Assembly (NCBI GenBank): GCA_900548635.1
Contig: URLP01000004.1
Coordinates: forward strand, 1 to 32,930
Source of the DNA: an uncultured Megasphaera sp.
Lineage (GTDB): Bacteria; Bacillota; Negativicutes; Veillonellales; Megasphaeraceae
Direction: 5' to 3'
Length of the DNA: 32,930 bases
The number at the start of each line of letters is the position of its first letter. Position 1 is the stretch's first letter. The notes below the pieces were generated by a model. That model had not been told where the DNA came from. It saw nothing but the letters and a program-made list of their open reading frames with translations, and did not search any database. A program made the position numbers and the translations under genes. This document shows positions 7,257 through 16,015 of the stretch, piece by piece.

Positions 7257-7879
7257 TATCCTTCACTCCCTTTCAGTTGTCTCTGTCTTTCAACGTGTTC
7301 ATTCCATTTCTTGAAGCCGGCCATAATGAAACCGATGAGCATGAAAGCTCCAGGCGGCAGTGCCATGATCAGGGCAGGCTGGTAGGACGGACCGAAGACA
7401 GGCATACCAAAGAAAGTGCCGTTGCCGAGGATTTCGCGGACGAAGGAAATCATGAACATAGCGATGGTGAAGCCGATGCCCATGCCCATGCCGTCGAGGA
7501 AGGAAACGACGACACCGTTCTTCGAAGCAACCGATTCAGCACGAGCCAGGATGATAGCGAAGACGACGACCAGGTCGAGGTATACGCCCAAGGCTTTGTA
7601 GAGATCCGGTGCATAGGCCTGCAGGAACAGCTGTACGCAGGTAACGATGGTAGCAATACAGGTGATGTATACAGGGATACGGACTTTCTTGTTGATCAAC
7701 TTGTGGATGATGGAGACGACGACGTTGTTCGCCGTGATAACGAACCATACTGTGCAGCCCATGGTCAGGCCGTTGATGACGCTTGTCGTTACGGCAAGGC
7801 CCGGGCACAGGCTCAAGGCCAGGACGAAGTACGGGTTTTCTTCAATAATGCCTCTAGTAAATACTTTCCAAAGATTCAT
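7256..7879 (-). CDS. rnfE: Rnf complex membrane subunit E
   Basis: The protein has 207 residues and about six membrane helices. It begins with the family signature NPYFVLALSLCPGLAVTTS and contains VFAIILARAESVASKNGV. It pairs with RnfA in the membrane core of the ferredoxin:NAD+ oxidoreductase; the cysteine in LSLCPGLA corresponds to the intramembrane cluster ligand. It starts 2 bp after the rnfG stop. Confidence 0.95.
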   Translation of the reverse strand: MNLWKVFTRGIIEENPYFVLALSLCPGLAVTTSVINGLTMGCTVWFVITANNVVVSIIHKLINKKVRIPVYITCIATIVTCVQLFLQAYAPDLYKALGVYLDLVVVFAIILARAESVASKNGVVVSFLDGMGMGIGFTIAMFMISFVREILGNGTFFGMPVFGPSYQPALIMALPPGAFMLIGFIMAGFKKWNEHVERQRQLKGSEG

Positions 7880-7881
7880 TA

Positions 7882-8433
7882 TTATTTACCCCCTAACTGT
7901 GCTGCTTTTTCAACAGCCTGCTTAACGCCCAAAGTGAAAGCACGGGAAGAAATGGTAGCACCGGTCATGGCTTGGATCTTATCCTTTACGCCAGCTTCTT
8001 TGGTGACTTCCAGGTTTTCCAGCTTCTTGCCTTTGAACTGATCTTTAAACGGAGATTTAGCACCTCTGTCGCCGAGGCCCGGAGTTTCATTGGCTTCGAG
8101 GACCGTGTAGTCGAGGACCGTGCCGTCTGCTTTGACAGCCGTCAGCATCTTGATTGGGCCGCCGTAGCCTTTCGGAGCCGTCGGGATGATGTAAGCAACT
8201 TTCTTGCCGCCCTGTTCAGCGATGAATGTATCTTTTTCGCCCTGGACAGGAACGAATTTGTCAGCCTGCGGAACGAGGGATTTCATAGAATCCTGTTTCA
8301 TCTGTTCCGCTTTTGCCGTAGCGATCGGGCCGGTAATGAAGAAGACGGCGCCGATGATGCAGCCAGAAACGAGGCAGGTAATGGCCAGGTTCATGGCAAT
8401 CTTAAAGATTCCGCTTCCATTTTTGTCTGCCAT
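7882..8433 (-). CDS. rnfG: Rnf complex subunit G (covalent FMN carrier)
   Basis: The protein has 183 residues: one N-terminal membrane helix (about 10-35) and an FMN-binding domain outside the membrane. The C-terminal motif MTGATISSRAFT contains the threonine that ApbE modifies with FMN. The segment LEANETPGLGDR is typical of RnfG/NqrC. It is encoded 1 bp after the rnfD stop, and its GGGGG ribosome binding site lies inside the end of rnfD. Confidence 0.95.
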   Translation of the reverse strand: MADKNGSGIFKIAMNLAITCLVSGCIIGAVFFITGPIATAKAEQMKQDSMKSLVPQADKFVPVQGEKDTFIAEQGGKKVAYIIPTAPKGYGGPIKMLTAVKADGTVLDYTVLEANETPGLGDRGAKSPFKDQFKGKKLENLEVTKEAGVKDKIQAMTGATISSRAFTLGVKQAVEKAAQLGGK

Positions 8434-8434
8434 T

Positions 8435-9472
8435 TTATTTAGCCCCCTTTGTCTTTACTGCGCCAAAGACGGTCGGTTTAACCAGACGGTCGATGAGCGG
8501 AGTCAAGGTATTCATGAGCAGGATGGAGTAGCAAACCCCTTCAGGATAACCGCCAAGGGTACGGATGAGGACCGTAATCAGGCCGCAGCCCAAAGCGAAG
8601 ATCATCTGACCTTTGAGGGTGATCGGAGCCGTAACCATATCGGTGGCCATGAAGAAGGCGCCGATGATCAGGCCGCCGGCCATCATTTCGAAGAGGGCGA
8701 TGCTGGCGCTGCCGTAGATAGCACCCATGAGGATGCCGACCGTAGCGATCATGATGACAGGTACCTGCCAGTTGATGTAGCCTTTGTAGATCAGCCACAA
8801 ACCGCCGAGGATAAGGAGGACCGTAGAGGTTTCACCGAGGGAACCGTTGCGGAAGCCGAAGAAGAGGCTCTGATAGATGCTGCCCCAGTCGTTCGTGCCG
8901 AAGAGCTGGAAGAGGGCATCTGTGCCGCCGTGTTTGAAGACGTTCAGCGGCGTAGCGCCGGCGACGCCGTCGACGACCGTACCGTTGAGCTGGGTCCATG
9001 TCGTCATGGCAATCGGCCAGGAGACCATCAGGCCTGCACGGCCGACGTGAGCCGGGTTGAAGATGTTGTAGCCGAGGCCGCCCATGGCCTGTTTACAAAC
9101 GACGATAGCGAGGAAGGAACCGACGATGCTCATCCACCAGGGGAGGTTCGGCGGGCAGCACATAGCCAGGAGAAGGCCTGTGATGACGGCGGAACCGTCT
9201 TTGATGGTGATGCGTTTGTGCATCAGTTTTTCCCATAAGAATTCAAATACAACTGCCGAGACAATTGCGACGATGATATTGACGAGAGCATTGACACCGA
9301 AATAGTAGACGCCGAACGCAGCAGCCGGTACAAGAGCGGCGACGACATTCCACATGATCTTAGGAATGGTTTCGTTACAGCGAACATGCGGTGAAGATGC
9401 TACGGTAAGTTTAAATTCCTGCATGTCTTTAGCATCCTTTCCATTTGTTTGTCCTTTAGCTTCTGGACTCAT
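8435..9472 (-). CDS. rnfD: Rnf complex membrane subunit D (covalent FMN carrier)
   Basis: The protein has 345 residues with 8-10 predicted membrane helices. The conserved GLGYNIFNPAHVGRAGL motif and the flavinylation site DGVAGATPLN (threonine) are present. Like NqrB it carries a covalent FMN and is thought to form part of the ion path. About 25 polar residues precede the usual SSPHVR start of the domain. An AGAAGG site precedes the ATG, and the gene follows rnfC after 17 bp. Confidence 0.95.
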   Translation of the reverse strand: MSPEAKGQTNGKDAKDMQEFKLTVASSPHVRCNETIPKIMWNVVAALVPAAAFGVYYFGVNALVNIIVAIVSAVVFEFLWEKLMHKRITIKDGSAVITGLLLAMCCPPNLPWWMSIVGSFLAIVVCKQAMGGLGYNIFNPAHVGRAGLMVSWPIAMTTWTQLNGTVVDGVAGATPLNVFKHGGTDALFQLFGTNDWGSIYQSLFFGFRNGSLGETSTVLLILGGLWLIYKGYINWQVPVIMIATVGILMGAIYGSASIALFEMMAGGLIIGAFFMATDMVTAPITLKGQMIFALGCGLITVLIRTLGGYPEGVCYSILLMNTLTPLIDRLVKPTVFGAVKTKGAK

Positions 9473-9489
9473 GATATCCCTTCTTCCAA

Positions 9490-10845
9490 TTAGTTCTTGG
9501 CCTTCTGTGCTTCAGCCTTTGCCTGCGCTGCACGCTGGATGGCTTTGCACTGGCCCTTCGCATTGCGGATATACTGGACAATGTTGCGTTTTGCCGGGCA
9601 GGTATAGACACAGCTGCCGCATTCGACACAGTTCATGACGCCGTATTCCATGCATTTATCCCATGCCTGGCAGGACGAGAAGATGCTGAGCTGGCTCGGA
9701 ATGAGGCCCATCGGACATGCTTCTACGCAGCGGCCGCAGCGGATGCACGGAGATTCTTCGCCGACCTGGCATTTTTCCGGAGAAAGTGCGAGGATACCGG
9801 ATGCACCTTTGGTGATAGGTACGTCGAGCTGATACTGGGCGAGACCCATCATCGGGCCGCCGGCGATCAGGCGGTCCGGCTGTTTCGAGAAACCGCCGCA
9901 GTAATCAATGGCTTCCTGGAACGTCGTGCCGATACGCAGACGCAGGTTCTTCGGTTCTTTGATGCAGTCACCGGTGACGGTCGTAAGACGTTCGATGAAG
10001 GGGATACCCTGGCAGACAGCATCGGTGATGGCGATGACCGTACCGACGTTGCTGACGACGCAGCCGACGTTCATAGGAAGTCCGCCCGGTTCGACCTGAC
10101 GGCCTGTGCAGGCTTCGATCATCATCTTTTCAGCACCCTGAGGGTACTTCGTCTTGCAGGCGAGAACGGTAACTTCAGGAATATCTTTGAAAGCTTCGGT
10201 CAGGTTCTGGATGGCTTCGGGCTTGTTGTCTTCAATGCCGATGAAGGCTTTGTGGACGCCGAGGACTTTCATGCAAATCTGGACGCCTGTGACGAGTTTG
10301 TCCGTCGTTTCCTTTTCTACCATGGCGCGGTAGTCGCAGGTCAGATACGGTTCGCATTCTGCACCGTTGACGATGAACGTATCGACCGGTTTGTTCGGAG
10401 CCAATTTGACGTGAGCCGGGAAAGTAGCACCGCCGCAGCCGACGACGCCTGCCTTTTTGATGAGTTCAAGGATTTCTTTCGGTTCGAGCTGTTTCCAGTC
10501 GTGAGCCTGGGGAATCCCTTCTGCCCATTCATCCTTGCCGTCTGCTTCGATGACGACAGCCATGCATTTGACCATCATGTTGTGCGGCATGGGCGCAACT
10601 TTGATGACTTTGCCGGACGTAGATGCATGGATGTCAGCATGCAGGAAGGCGTCGCTCGTCCCAATAAGCTGGCCCTTCTTGACCAGATCGCCGACTTTGA
10701 CGGTCGGTGTACAGGGTGCACCAAAGTGCTGGCTCATGGGAATGACGACTTGAGCCGGTACTGCCGGGGTTTCTATGGCTTTGTTTCTTGCATAGATCTT
10801 GCCATCGTCAGGATGGACCCCACCTCTTTTAAAGGTATTCAACAT
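9490..10845 (-). CDS. rnfC: Rnf complex subunit C (NADH/FMN and Fe-S subunit)
   Basis: The protein has 451 residues. The N-terminal RnfC barrel begins with RGGVHPDDGKIYARNKAIE. The FMN/NAD(H)-binding Rossmann-like region contains VVGCGGATFPAHVKL (about 133-147). Two [4Fe-4S] motifs lie near the C terminus (CIRCGRCVEACP and CVECGSCVYTCP). This peripheral subunit transfers electrons to NAD+. The ATG at 10845 is preferred over the in-frame TTG at 10848 because GAGGTGA lies 7 bases before it. It is the first gene of rnfCDGEAB-apbE, with its own promoter at 10913-10941. Confidence 0.95.
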   Translation of the reverse strand: MLNTFKRGGVHPDDGKIYARNKAIETPAVPAQVVIPMSQHFGAPCTPTVKVGDLVKKGQLIGTSDAFLHADIHASTSGKVIKVAPMPHNMMVKCMAVVIEADGKDEWAEGIPQAHDWKQLEPKEILELIKKAGVVGCGGATFPAHVKLAPNKPVDTFIVNGAECEPYLTCDYRAMVEKETTDKLVTGVQICMKVLGVHKAFIGIEDNKPEAIQNLTEAFKDIPEVTVLACKTKYPQGAEKMMIEACTGRQVEPGGLPMNVGCVVSNVGTVIAITDAVCQGIPFIERLTTVTGDCIKEPKNLRLRIGTTFQEAIDYCGGFSKQPDRLIAGGPMMGLAQYQLDVPITKGASGILALSPEKCQVGEESPCIRCGRCVEACPMGLIPSQLSIFSSCQAWDKCMEYGVMNCVECGSCVYTCPAKRNIVQYIRNAKGQCKAIQRAAQAKAEAQKAKN

Positions 10846-10912
10846 CAAAAATCACCTCATTATTATATAATGAAAAATAATAAAAACATGAATCATGCTT
10901 TCAATCGCTTAC

Positions 10913-10941
10913 ATTATATCATTAAGTAGCATATTATTCAA
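10913..10941 (-). promoter_or_regulatory. Predicted promoter of the rnfCDGEAB-apbE operon
   Basis: On the minus strand TTGAAT (10941-10936) and a perfect TATAAT (10918-10913) are 17 bp apart. The start point would be near 10906, giving a leader of about 60 bases. I see no riboswitch or terminator in this leader. Confidence 0.75.
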
Positions 10942-10969
10942 TGTGAAAATCAGAGCAAAGTTACACATT
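10940..10969. promoter_or_regulatory. Inverted repeat abutting the rnf -35 box
   Basis: AATGTG and CACATT are perfect 6-bp arms 18 bp apart, and the first arm touches the -35 box of the rnf promoter. A regulator site is possible. The spacing does not fit CRP (N6) or Rex (N8-type) sites, and 6-bp arms can occur by chance in AT-rich DNA. Confidence 0.3.
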
Positions 10970-11248
10970 TAACTTATTTTTATGTTATGCAATGCGAAGG
11001 AAAAAGAAGTCAAAATAAGTCCTAATTGAAAGTGATAACGTAATTTACATTTCCGTATAGAGCACCCATTTTGTACACTATAAAAGGCGCCCGTACGGTA
11101 TTCTGCGCGGCTGCCCGGCAAGTAAAAATAATTTATTTTTTCTCCCCGAAACCAACCTTTTTTCATTTTTTCGCATAGAAAAAATAACTTTGCCGTACGT
11201 TCAAAAAATCACATATATATGCATAGTATATGCATTATATGCATTCTT
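10970..11248. other. AT-rich noncoding stretch upstream of rnf
   Basis: I see no supported gene here. A minus-strand frame of 65 codons (10969-11166) has no ribosome binding site and an arbitrary composition. A TATATGCAT-rich stretch at about 11214-11243 can form small hairpins. The region joins the rnf promoter to the repeat element downstream of pyrG. Confidence 0.5.
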
Positions 11249-11385
11249 GCCGTTCGTCGCGGGTCGTTCATCGTTCATCGCTGTAGGGGCGTCCATGTGG
11301 GGCGCCCGCGTGAATTCTGTGTACGACCTTATCCTGCCTTTGTGCGAAATTTCGACGAACGACGAACGCCAAACGAACCACAAAA
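11249..11385. repeat. Dispersed intergenic repeat, copy B (next to the pyrG terminator)
   Basis: The element contains GCTGTAGGGGCG, a GC palindrome and TTCTGTGTACGACCTTATCCTG, then TTTGTGCGAA and the end module ACGCCAAACGAACCACAAAA (11366-11385). Base-by-base reading shows the same order at 25291-25400. The left flank (CGTTCGTCGCGGGTCGTTCATCG) is partly the inverse of the right flank (CGACGAACGACGAACG). It directly adjoins the pyrG terminator. Confidence 0.7.
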
Positions 11386-11413
11386 AAAACGCCGCAGGAG
11401 CGGCGCTTTTTTT
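11382..11413 (-). terminator. Intrinsic terminator of pyrG
   Basis: CGCCGC (11390-11395), loop AGGA and GCGGCG (11400-11405) form the stem. On the minus strand it is followed by eight T residues. It begins about 10 bases after the pyrG stop codon. Confidence 0.85.
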
Positions 11414-11415
11414 CA

Positions 11416-13026
11416 TCATTCCCCTTTAAGATCCAAAGCGGCTTTGATCAGCCCTTTGAAGAGCGGATGGGCTTTGGTCGGACGGGATTTGAATTCCGGA
11501 TGGAACTGGCAGCCTACGAACCAGGGGTGATCCTTGAGTTCGACGATTTCTACCAGGCGGTCGTCCGGCGATGTGCCCGAGATGACCAGGCCGGCGTTGA
11601 CCATTTCCGTACGGTATTTGTTGTTGAATTCCCAACGATGGCGATGGCGTTCATAAATGAGGTTGGAATTGTAGACTTCGTGAGCCTTCGTGCCTTCGGC
11701 GAGCTTGCAGGGATAGAGGCCGAGGCGCATGGTGCCGCCTTTTTCGGAGACGTCGACCTGATCCGGCATGAGGTCGATGACCGGGAATTTGGCGTCTTCG
11801 TGGAATTCCGACGACGTAGCGCCTTCGAGGCCGACGACGTGGCGGGCGAATTCCATGACAGCGCACTGCATACCGAGGCAGAGGCCGAGATAAGGCACGT
11901 TGTTTTCACGGGCATACTGGACGGCGCGGATCTTGCCTTCGACGCCGCGGTTGCCGAAACCGCCGGGAACGACGATGCCGTCGATATCCTTGAAGACTTC
12001 TTCCATCGAGAGGTTCGGATCTTCCAGGGTTTCCGAATCGATCCAGTGGATGTTGACCTTCGTCTTATAGGCGATGCCGGCGTGGTTGAGAGCTTCAGCG
12101 ACACTCAGGTAAGCGTCGTGAAGAGCGACGTACTTGCCGACGAGGGCGATTTCCAGGGTCTTTTCCGTATTGTAGATGGCGTGGACCATCTTCTTCCAGT
12201 CTTCCATGTCGCAGGGACGGTCCGGCAGGTCGAGTTTTTCCAGGACGATGCGGTCCATGCCTTCTTCCGAGAGGAGGAGCGGTACTTCGTAGATGCTGTT
12301 CAGGGTCTTGTTTTCGATGACTGCGTCTTTGTCGATATCGCAGAAGAGGGCCAGTTTGTCCTTCATTTCATCGGAGAGCGGGCGTTCCGTGCGGCAGACG
12401 ATGATGTCCGGCTGGATGCCGATGCTGCGCAGTTCCTTGACGCTGTGCTGGGTCGGCTTGGTCTTCAGTTCGCCTGCTGCACCGATGTACGGTACGAGGG
12501 TGACGTGGATGTAGAGGACATCGTTGCGGCCGACTTCCTTCTTGATCTGGCGGATGGCTTCCAGGAAAGGAAGGCTTTCGATGTCGCCGACAGTGCCGCC
12601 GATTTCGGTGATGACGATATCCGCATTGTCATCGTCGCCGACGCGGTAGACGCGGTTCTTGATTTCGTTGGTAATGTGCGGGATGACCTGGACGGTGTGG
12701 CCCAGATAGTCGCCGCGGCGTTCCTTCTGCAGGACCGACCAGTAGATTTTACCCGTCGTGACATTGGAGTTCTTGCCGAGGTTGATATCAATGAAGCGTT
12801 CATAGTGACCGAGGTCGAGGTCCGTTTCCGTGCCGTCGTCGGTGACGAAGACTTCACCGTGCTGATACGGGCTCATCGTGCCCGGGTCGATGTTGATATA
12901 GGGGTCAAACTTCTGGATCGTGACCTTGTAGCCGCGGTTCTTCAGCAAACGGCCCAGCGATGCTGCTGTAATGCCTTTCCCTAACGAAGAAACGACGCCG
13001 CCTGTGACAAAGATGTATTTAGCCAT
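11416..13026 (-). CDS. pyrG: CTP synthase
   Basis: This 536-residue enzyme makes CTP from UTP, glutamine and ATP. The N-terminal synthetase domain (1-270) begins KYIFVTGGVVSSLGKGI and contains KFDPYINIDPGTMSPYQHGE. The C-terminal class I glutamine amidotransferase domain has the nucleophile motif LGLCLGMQ and the HPE triad residues in GCQFHPEFKSRP. GGGAGG lies 6 bases before the ATG. Length and motifs are normal. It follows argS on the same strand after 72 AT-rich bases; a promoter there is possible but not clear. A strong terminator follows. Confidence 0.97.
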   Translation of the reverse strand: MAKYIFVTGGVVSSLGKGITAASLGRLLKNRGYKVTIQKFDPYINIDPGTMSPYQHGEVFVTDDGTETDLDLGHYERFIDINLGKNSNVTTGKIYWSVLQKERRGDYLGHTVQVIPHITNEIKNRVYRVGDDDNADIVITEIGGTVGDIESLPFLEAIRQIKKEVGRNDVLYIHVTLVPYIGAAGELKTKPTQHSVKELRSIGIQPDIIVCRTERPLSDEMKDKLALFCDIDKDAVIENKTLNSIYEVPLLLSEEGMDRIVLEKLDLPDRPCDMEDWKKMVHAIYNTEKTLEIALVGKYVALHDAYLSVAEALNHAGIAYKTKVNIHWIDSETLEDPNLSMEEVFKDIDGIVVPGGFGNRGVEGKIRAVQYARENNVPYLGLCLGMQCAVMEFARHVVGLEGATSSEFHEDAKFPVIDLMPDQVDVSEKGGTMRLGLYPCKLAEGTKAHEVYNSNLIYERHRHRWEFNNKYRTEMVNAGLVISGTSPDDRLVEIVELKDHPWFVGCQFHPEFKSRPTKAHPLFKGLIKAALDLKGE

Positions 13027-13098
13027 ATTTCCTCCCTGTTGAGCCTCTGCTCATCGCGAATCAAAAGCAATCAAAATTTTATCTATTAATATATTATA

Positions 13099-14763
13099 TT
13101 ACATTTTTTCAGGAGCAGAAACCCCTAAAATTGCCAGACTGTTGGCAATGGTAATGCGCACGGCCGTAACCAGGGCCAGACGGGCTCTTTCGAGGTCCTT
13201 GTCTTCCTGGATGATGCGGCAGTGATTGTAGAACGTATGGAACAGGCCGGCCAGTTCGTAGACGAAGTGGGCGATGCGGTGCGGCGCACGTTCGCGGGCG
13301 GCGCGCTGGACTTCTTCCGGGAAGGCGGCCATCTTCTTGATCAGCTCCAGTTCATATTCGTTCTTCAGCGTGTCCCACTTGACGTCGGACCAGTCCGTGC
13401 TCATGTCGGCACCGGCTTCTTTGGCCTGGCGGTAGATGCTGTAGATACGGGCGTGGGCATACTGGATGTAGTAGACCGGGTTTTCGTTGCTGTGCGACTT
13501 GGCCAGGTCGATGTCGAAATCGAGCTGCGTGTCGAGGGAACGCATGATGAAGAAATAGCGCGCTGCATCGGTGCCGACTTCTTCGATCAGTTCGTTCAGG
13601 GTGATGGCCTGACCGGTCCGCTTGCTCATCTTGACGACTTCGCCGTTGCGCAGGAGGCGGACCATCTGCAAAAGGAGCACTTCCAGCTGACTAGCATCGT
13701 AGCCGAGGGCCGTCATGGCGGCCTTGACGCGGGCCACGTAGCCGTGGTGGTCGGCGCCCCAGATATTGATCATCTTCTTGAAGCCCCGGTCGTATTTATT
13801 CTTATGGTAGGCGATGTCCGCTGCCAGATAGGTCGGCACGCCGTTGTCGCGGATGACGACGCGGTCTTTGTCGTCGCCGTAATCCGTCGATTTCAGCCAG
13901 AGGGCACCGTCTTTTTCGTAAATTTTGCCCCGTTCTTCCAGGACCTTGCAGGCTGCCTGGATGGCATCGGGATGGAGCGTCCGTTCGCTGAACCAGTTGT
14001 CATAGTGGACGTTGAAATGAGCCAGGTCGCGCTTCAGGGCCTTGAGCTTTTCTGCATACGCCCGTTCCTTGAAGAGGGCCAGCCGTTCTTCTTCAGGCAT
14101 GGCGAGGTATTTGTCGCCGTCCTGGTCGATGATAGCCTGAGCCGTTTCGATGATGTCCTGGCCGTGGTAGCCGTTTTCCGGGATTTCCGAGGGCTTACCG
14201 AGCAGTTCCAGGTAGCGGGCGTTGACGGAAATGGCCAGGTTGTTCATCTGGTTGCCTGCATCGTTGATATAGTATTCGGCCTGGACGTTGCAGCCGGCGG
14301 CACGCAGGAGATTGACCAGGGCACTGCCGTAGGCGGCGCCGCGGCCGTGACCGACGTGGAGCGGCCCTGTCGGGTTGGCGCTGACATATTCGACCTGGAC
14401 CGTGTCGTCTTCGCGCAGCGGTGCATGGCCGTAAGCATCACCGGCAGCCAGGATCTGTTTGAGCGTATCGTAGATGACGTCGTTCTTCAGGAAGAAATTG
14501 ATGAAGCCGGCACCTGCGATTTCCGCGTGGTCGAGCCAGGGATAATCCATGCCGTCGACGATGGCCTGGGCGATGAGCTTCGGTGCCTTATGGGCGACAC
14601 GGGCCGCCTGCATGGCGATGTTGCTGGCGAAATCGCCGAATTCCTTCTGCGGGGGTACTTCCAGTGCGACGTCAGGATAGTCGCCGGCCGGAAGGGTGCC
14701 TGCATCAATAGCCTTCTTCAGGGCTTCCGTAATGCCCTGCTTCAATAAGTCCTTCATTTCCAT
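13099..14763 (-). CDS. argS: Arginyl-tRNA synthetase
   Basis: This 554-residue class I synthetase charges tRNA-Arg. It shows the N-terminal additional domain, the HIGH-type motif SANPTGPLHVGHGRG, the KMSKRTG motif and the C-terminal DALR anticodon-binding domain. The first ATG (14763) overlaps the stop of the DUF1934 gene by one base (TAATG) and is preceded by AGGAGGATC. A second in-frame ATG lies two codons later. The link between a YwiB-like gene and argS also occurs in Bacillus, so the neighbourhood is conserved rather than accidental. Confidence 0.97.
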   Translation of the reverse strand: MEMKDLLKQGITEALKKAIDAGTLPAGDYPDVALEVPPQKEFGDFASNIAMQAARVAHKAPKLIAQAIVDGMDYPWLDHAEIAGAGFINFFLKNDVIYDTLKQILAAGDAYGHAPLREDDTVQVEYVSANPTGPLHVGHGRGAAYGSALVNLLRAAGCNVQAEYYINDAGNQMNNLAISVNARYLELLGKPSEIPENGYHGQDIIETAQAIIDQDGDKYLAMPEEERLALFKERAYAEKLKALKRDLAHFNVHYDNWFSERTLHPDAIQAACKVLEERGKIYEKDGALWLKSTDYGDDKDRVVIRDNGVPTYLAADIAYHKNKYDRGFKKMINIWGADHHGYVARVKAAMTALGYDASQLEVLLLQMVRLLRNGEVVKMSKRTGQAITLNELIEEVGTDAARYFFIMRSLDTQLDFDIDLAKSHSNENPVYYIQYAHARIYSIYRQAKEAGADMSTDWSDVKWDTLKNEYELELIKKMAAFPEEVQRAARERAPHRIAHFVYELAGLFHTFYNHCRIIQEDKDLERARLALVTAVRITIANSLAILGVSAPEKM

Positions 14764-15191
14764 TACGCTTGATCCTCCTGCACGGTTATGATTAATTGTG
14801 TATAATTGGCGCTGACGCCTTCGATATAGACATCATAGCCCAATTGAATCGTCCCGATCCCGTCAATCAGATCGGCACGGCATTCATAGGTCTTCATCTG
14901 CACGTCGAACGTGCCGACCGGTGTGTCATACTGGGAACGCGTCACTTTTCCCTTGCGGAATTCCTGACGCTGCTTGACTTTTCCAAGGCGCAGCAATAAG
15001 ACGGACCCTCCGGGTAATACCTTGATGACCGTCGTCACGCCCTTCATTTCCGTCAGTTCGCTTTCTTCATAGACGATATACTGCGTATCGTCCTTGACGT
15101 AGTACTTGCCTTCGGAAACGAGCTCCATCTTCAGCTCTTCTCCCTCTTTATTGCGTTGGATGCTCTTTACACTTACTAAGACAGGTTTCAA
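14763..15191 (-). CDS. YwiB-like DUF1934 beta-barrel protein
   Basis: This 142-residue cytoplasmic protein resembles the DUF1934/YwiB family, small calycin-like beta barrels of unknown function. Visible features are VKSIQRNKEGEE, GKYYVKDDTQYIVYEESE, the glycine-rich hairpin around 60 and an IGTIQLGYDVYIEG strand near the end. The start is TTG at 15191, supported by GGAAAGGTGG 6 bases upstream; no ATG start is available. Translation is coupled to argS by a one-base overlap. A role in tRNA charging or regulation can only be guessed from position. Confidence 0.8.
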   Translation of the reverse strand: MKPVLVSVKSIQRNKEGEELKMELVSEGKYYVKDDTQYIVYEESELTEMKGVTTVIKVLPGGSVLLLRLGKVKQRQEFRKGKVTRSQYDTPVGTFDVQMKTYECRADLIDGIGTIQLGYDVYIEGVSANYTQLIITVQEDQA

Positions 15192-15266
15192 TCGTTTCCA
15201 CCTTTCCTATCACTAATCCAATGTTACTATTATATAACAAGTGCCGGGAAAAAGAAATACTTTTTT

Positions 15267-16004
15267 TCACTTCATTTCGATGAGAGACGGCCAATACTTT
15301 TTCGGCATGTAGCTGCGCCGCAGGGCCTCGTTGCGCCGCGCCGGGATGGCGATGGTCCGGTAATAGTCCCGCCAGGCCTTTTCGATGGCTTTTTCTTCGC
15401 CTGACAGCCGTGGCTGCGGCAGGACCTGGGGAATGGTCACGAGGACGGCTTCTTCCGTATCGTAGTACACGCCAAAGTGTCGGCCTGCGTCGTGGATGAC
15501 CCAGCGTTCCGCCGGGAAGCGGCGCACGAAATGCGGCGCCATGACGGGAACGACGCAGCATGTGGGCCGCAGGCGGCAGTAGAGGAGGCCGTCCGAAAGC
15601 TCCTGGAAGCGCGCCAGGCCCAGGAGCTTATGGCGTTCGTTGCCCGTACGCCGTGCCCACTGGCGGACCGTCCAAATCGGCTCGTCGCTGAGGTGGTGCA
15701 GGAATTCTTTTTTATAATAAAAAGCCAGGCGCAGGTACTGCAGGAGAGGCAGGCCTGTGCCGGCCGCATCGGACAAAAAGGCATAATAGAGATAGTGGCA
15801 CGTCTTAGGGCCGCATTTTTCCAGGAGGGCGTCGAGGATGCGCTGCGCCTTGCCATTGTCGGTCGGGACGAAGCGCGTCTCTCCAAAGAGGCTCCCCTCC
15901 CCTTCCCGGGGACAAATATCTTCGATTTGTGCAAGGCCGTCGTGCCAGCCGTCAAAGACGGCCGAGAGATAGCCGAAAAAACTTCCGTCATAGGTATAAA
16001 TCAT
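15267..16004 (-). CDS. DUF4130 protein, partner of the radical-SAM DNA modification/repair-type protein
   Basis: The protein has 245 residues. It matches the family often called 'probable DNA metabolism protein' (DUF4130, TIGR03915 type). It begins MIYTYDGSFFGYLSAVFD and contains NGKAQRILDALLE, FVRRFPAERWVIHDAGRHFG and the C-terminal region with YMPKKYWPSLIEM, all typical. The reaction is unknown. It starts 11 bp after the radical-SAM gene, with AGAGG in the gap. The two genes are found together widely, which suggests one pathway, perhaps repair or modification of DNA. No membrane segment or signal peptide is present. Identification is by remembered family signatures, not by a search. Confidence 0.85.
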   Translation of the reverse strand: MIYTYDGSFFGYLSAVFDGWHDGLAQIEDICPREGEGSLFGETRFVPTDNGKAQRILDALLEKCGPKTCHYLYYAFLSDAAGTGLPLLQYLRLAFYYKKEFLHHLSDEPIWTVRQWARRTGNERHKLLGLARFQELSDGLLYCRLRPTCCVVPVMAPHFVRRFPAERWVIHDAGRHFGVYYDTEEAVLVTIPQVLPQPRLSGEEKAIEKAWRDYYRTIAIPARRNEALRRSYMPKKYWPSLIEMK

Positions 16005-16015
16005 CGTTTTCGCCT

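Noticed and set aside
10969..11166. 65-codon minus-strand frame upstream of rnf
   Set aside because: No ribosome binding site, no recognisable feature, AT-rich noncoding context.
11190..11530. Short frames within the repeat and terminator near pyrG
   Set aside because: They run through a dispersed repeat and an intrinsic terminator; translation has no support.
11467..14748. Large plus-strand frames opposite pyrG and argS
   Set aside because: Both overlap fully motif-supported essential genes and show the same Asp/Val/Phe-rich shadow composition.
15192..15266. Terminator or promoter between DUF4130 and DUF1934 genes
   Set aside because: AAAAAG-AAATA-CTTTTT has no GC pairs beyond one, and the TATAAT present on the minus strand lacks a reasonable -35; left unassigned.
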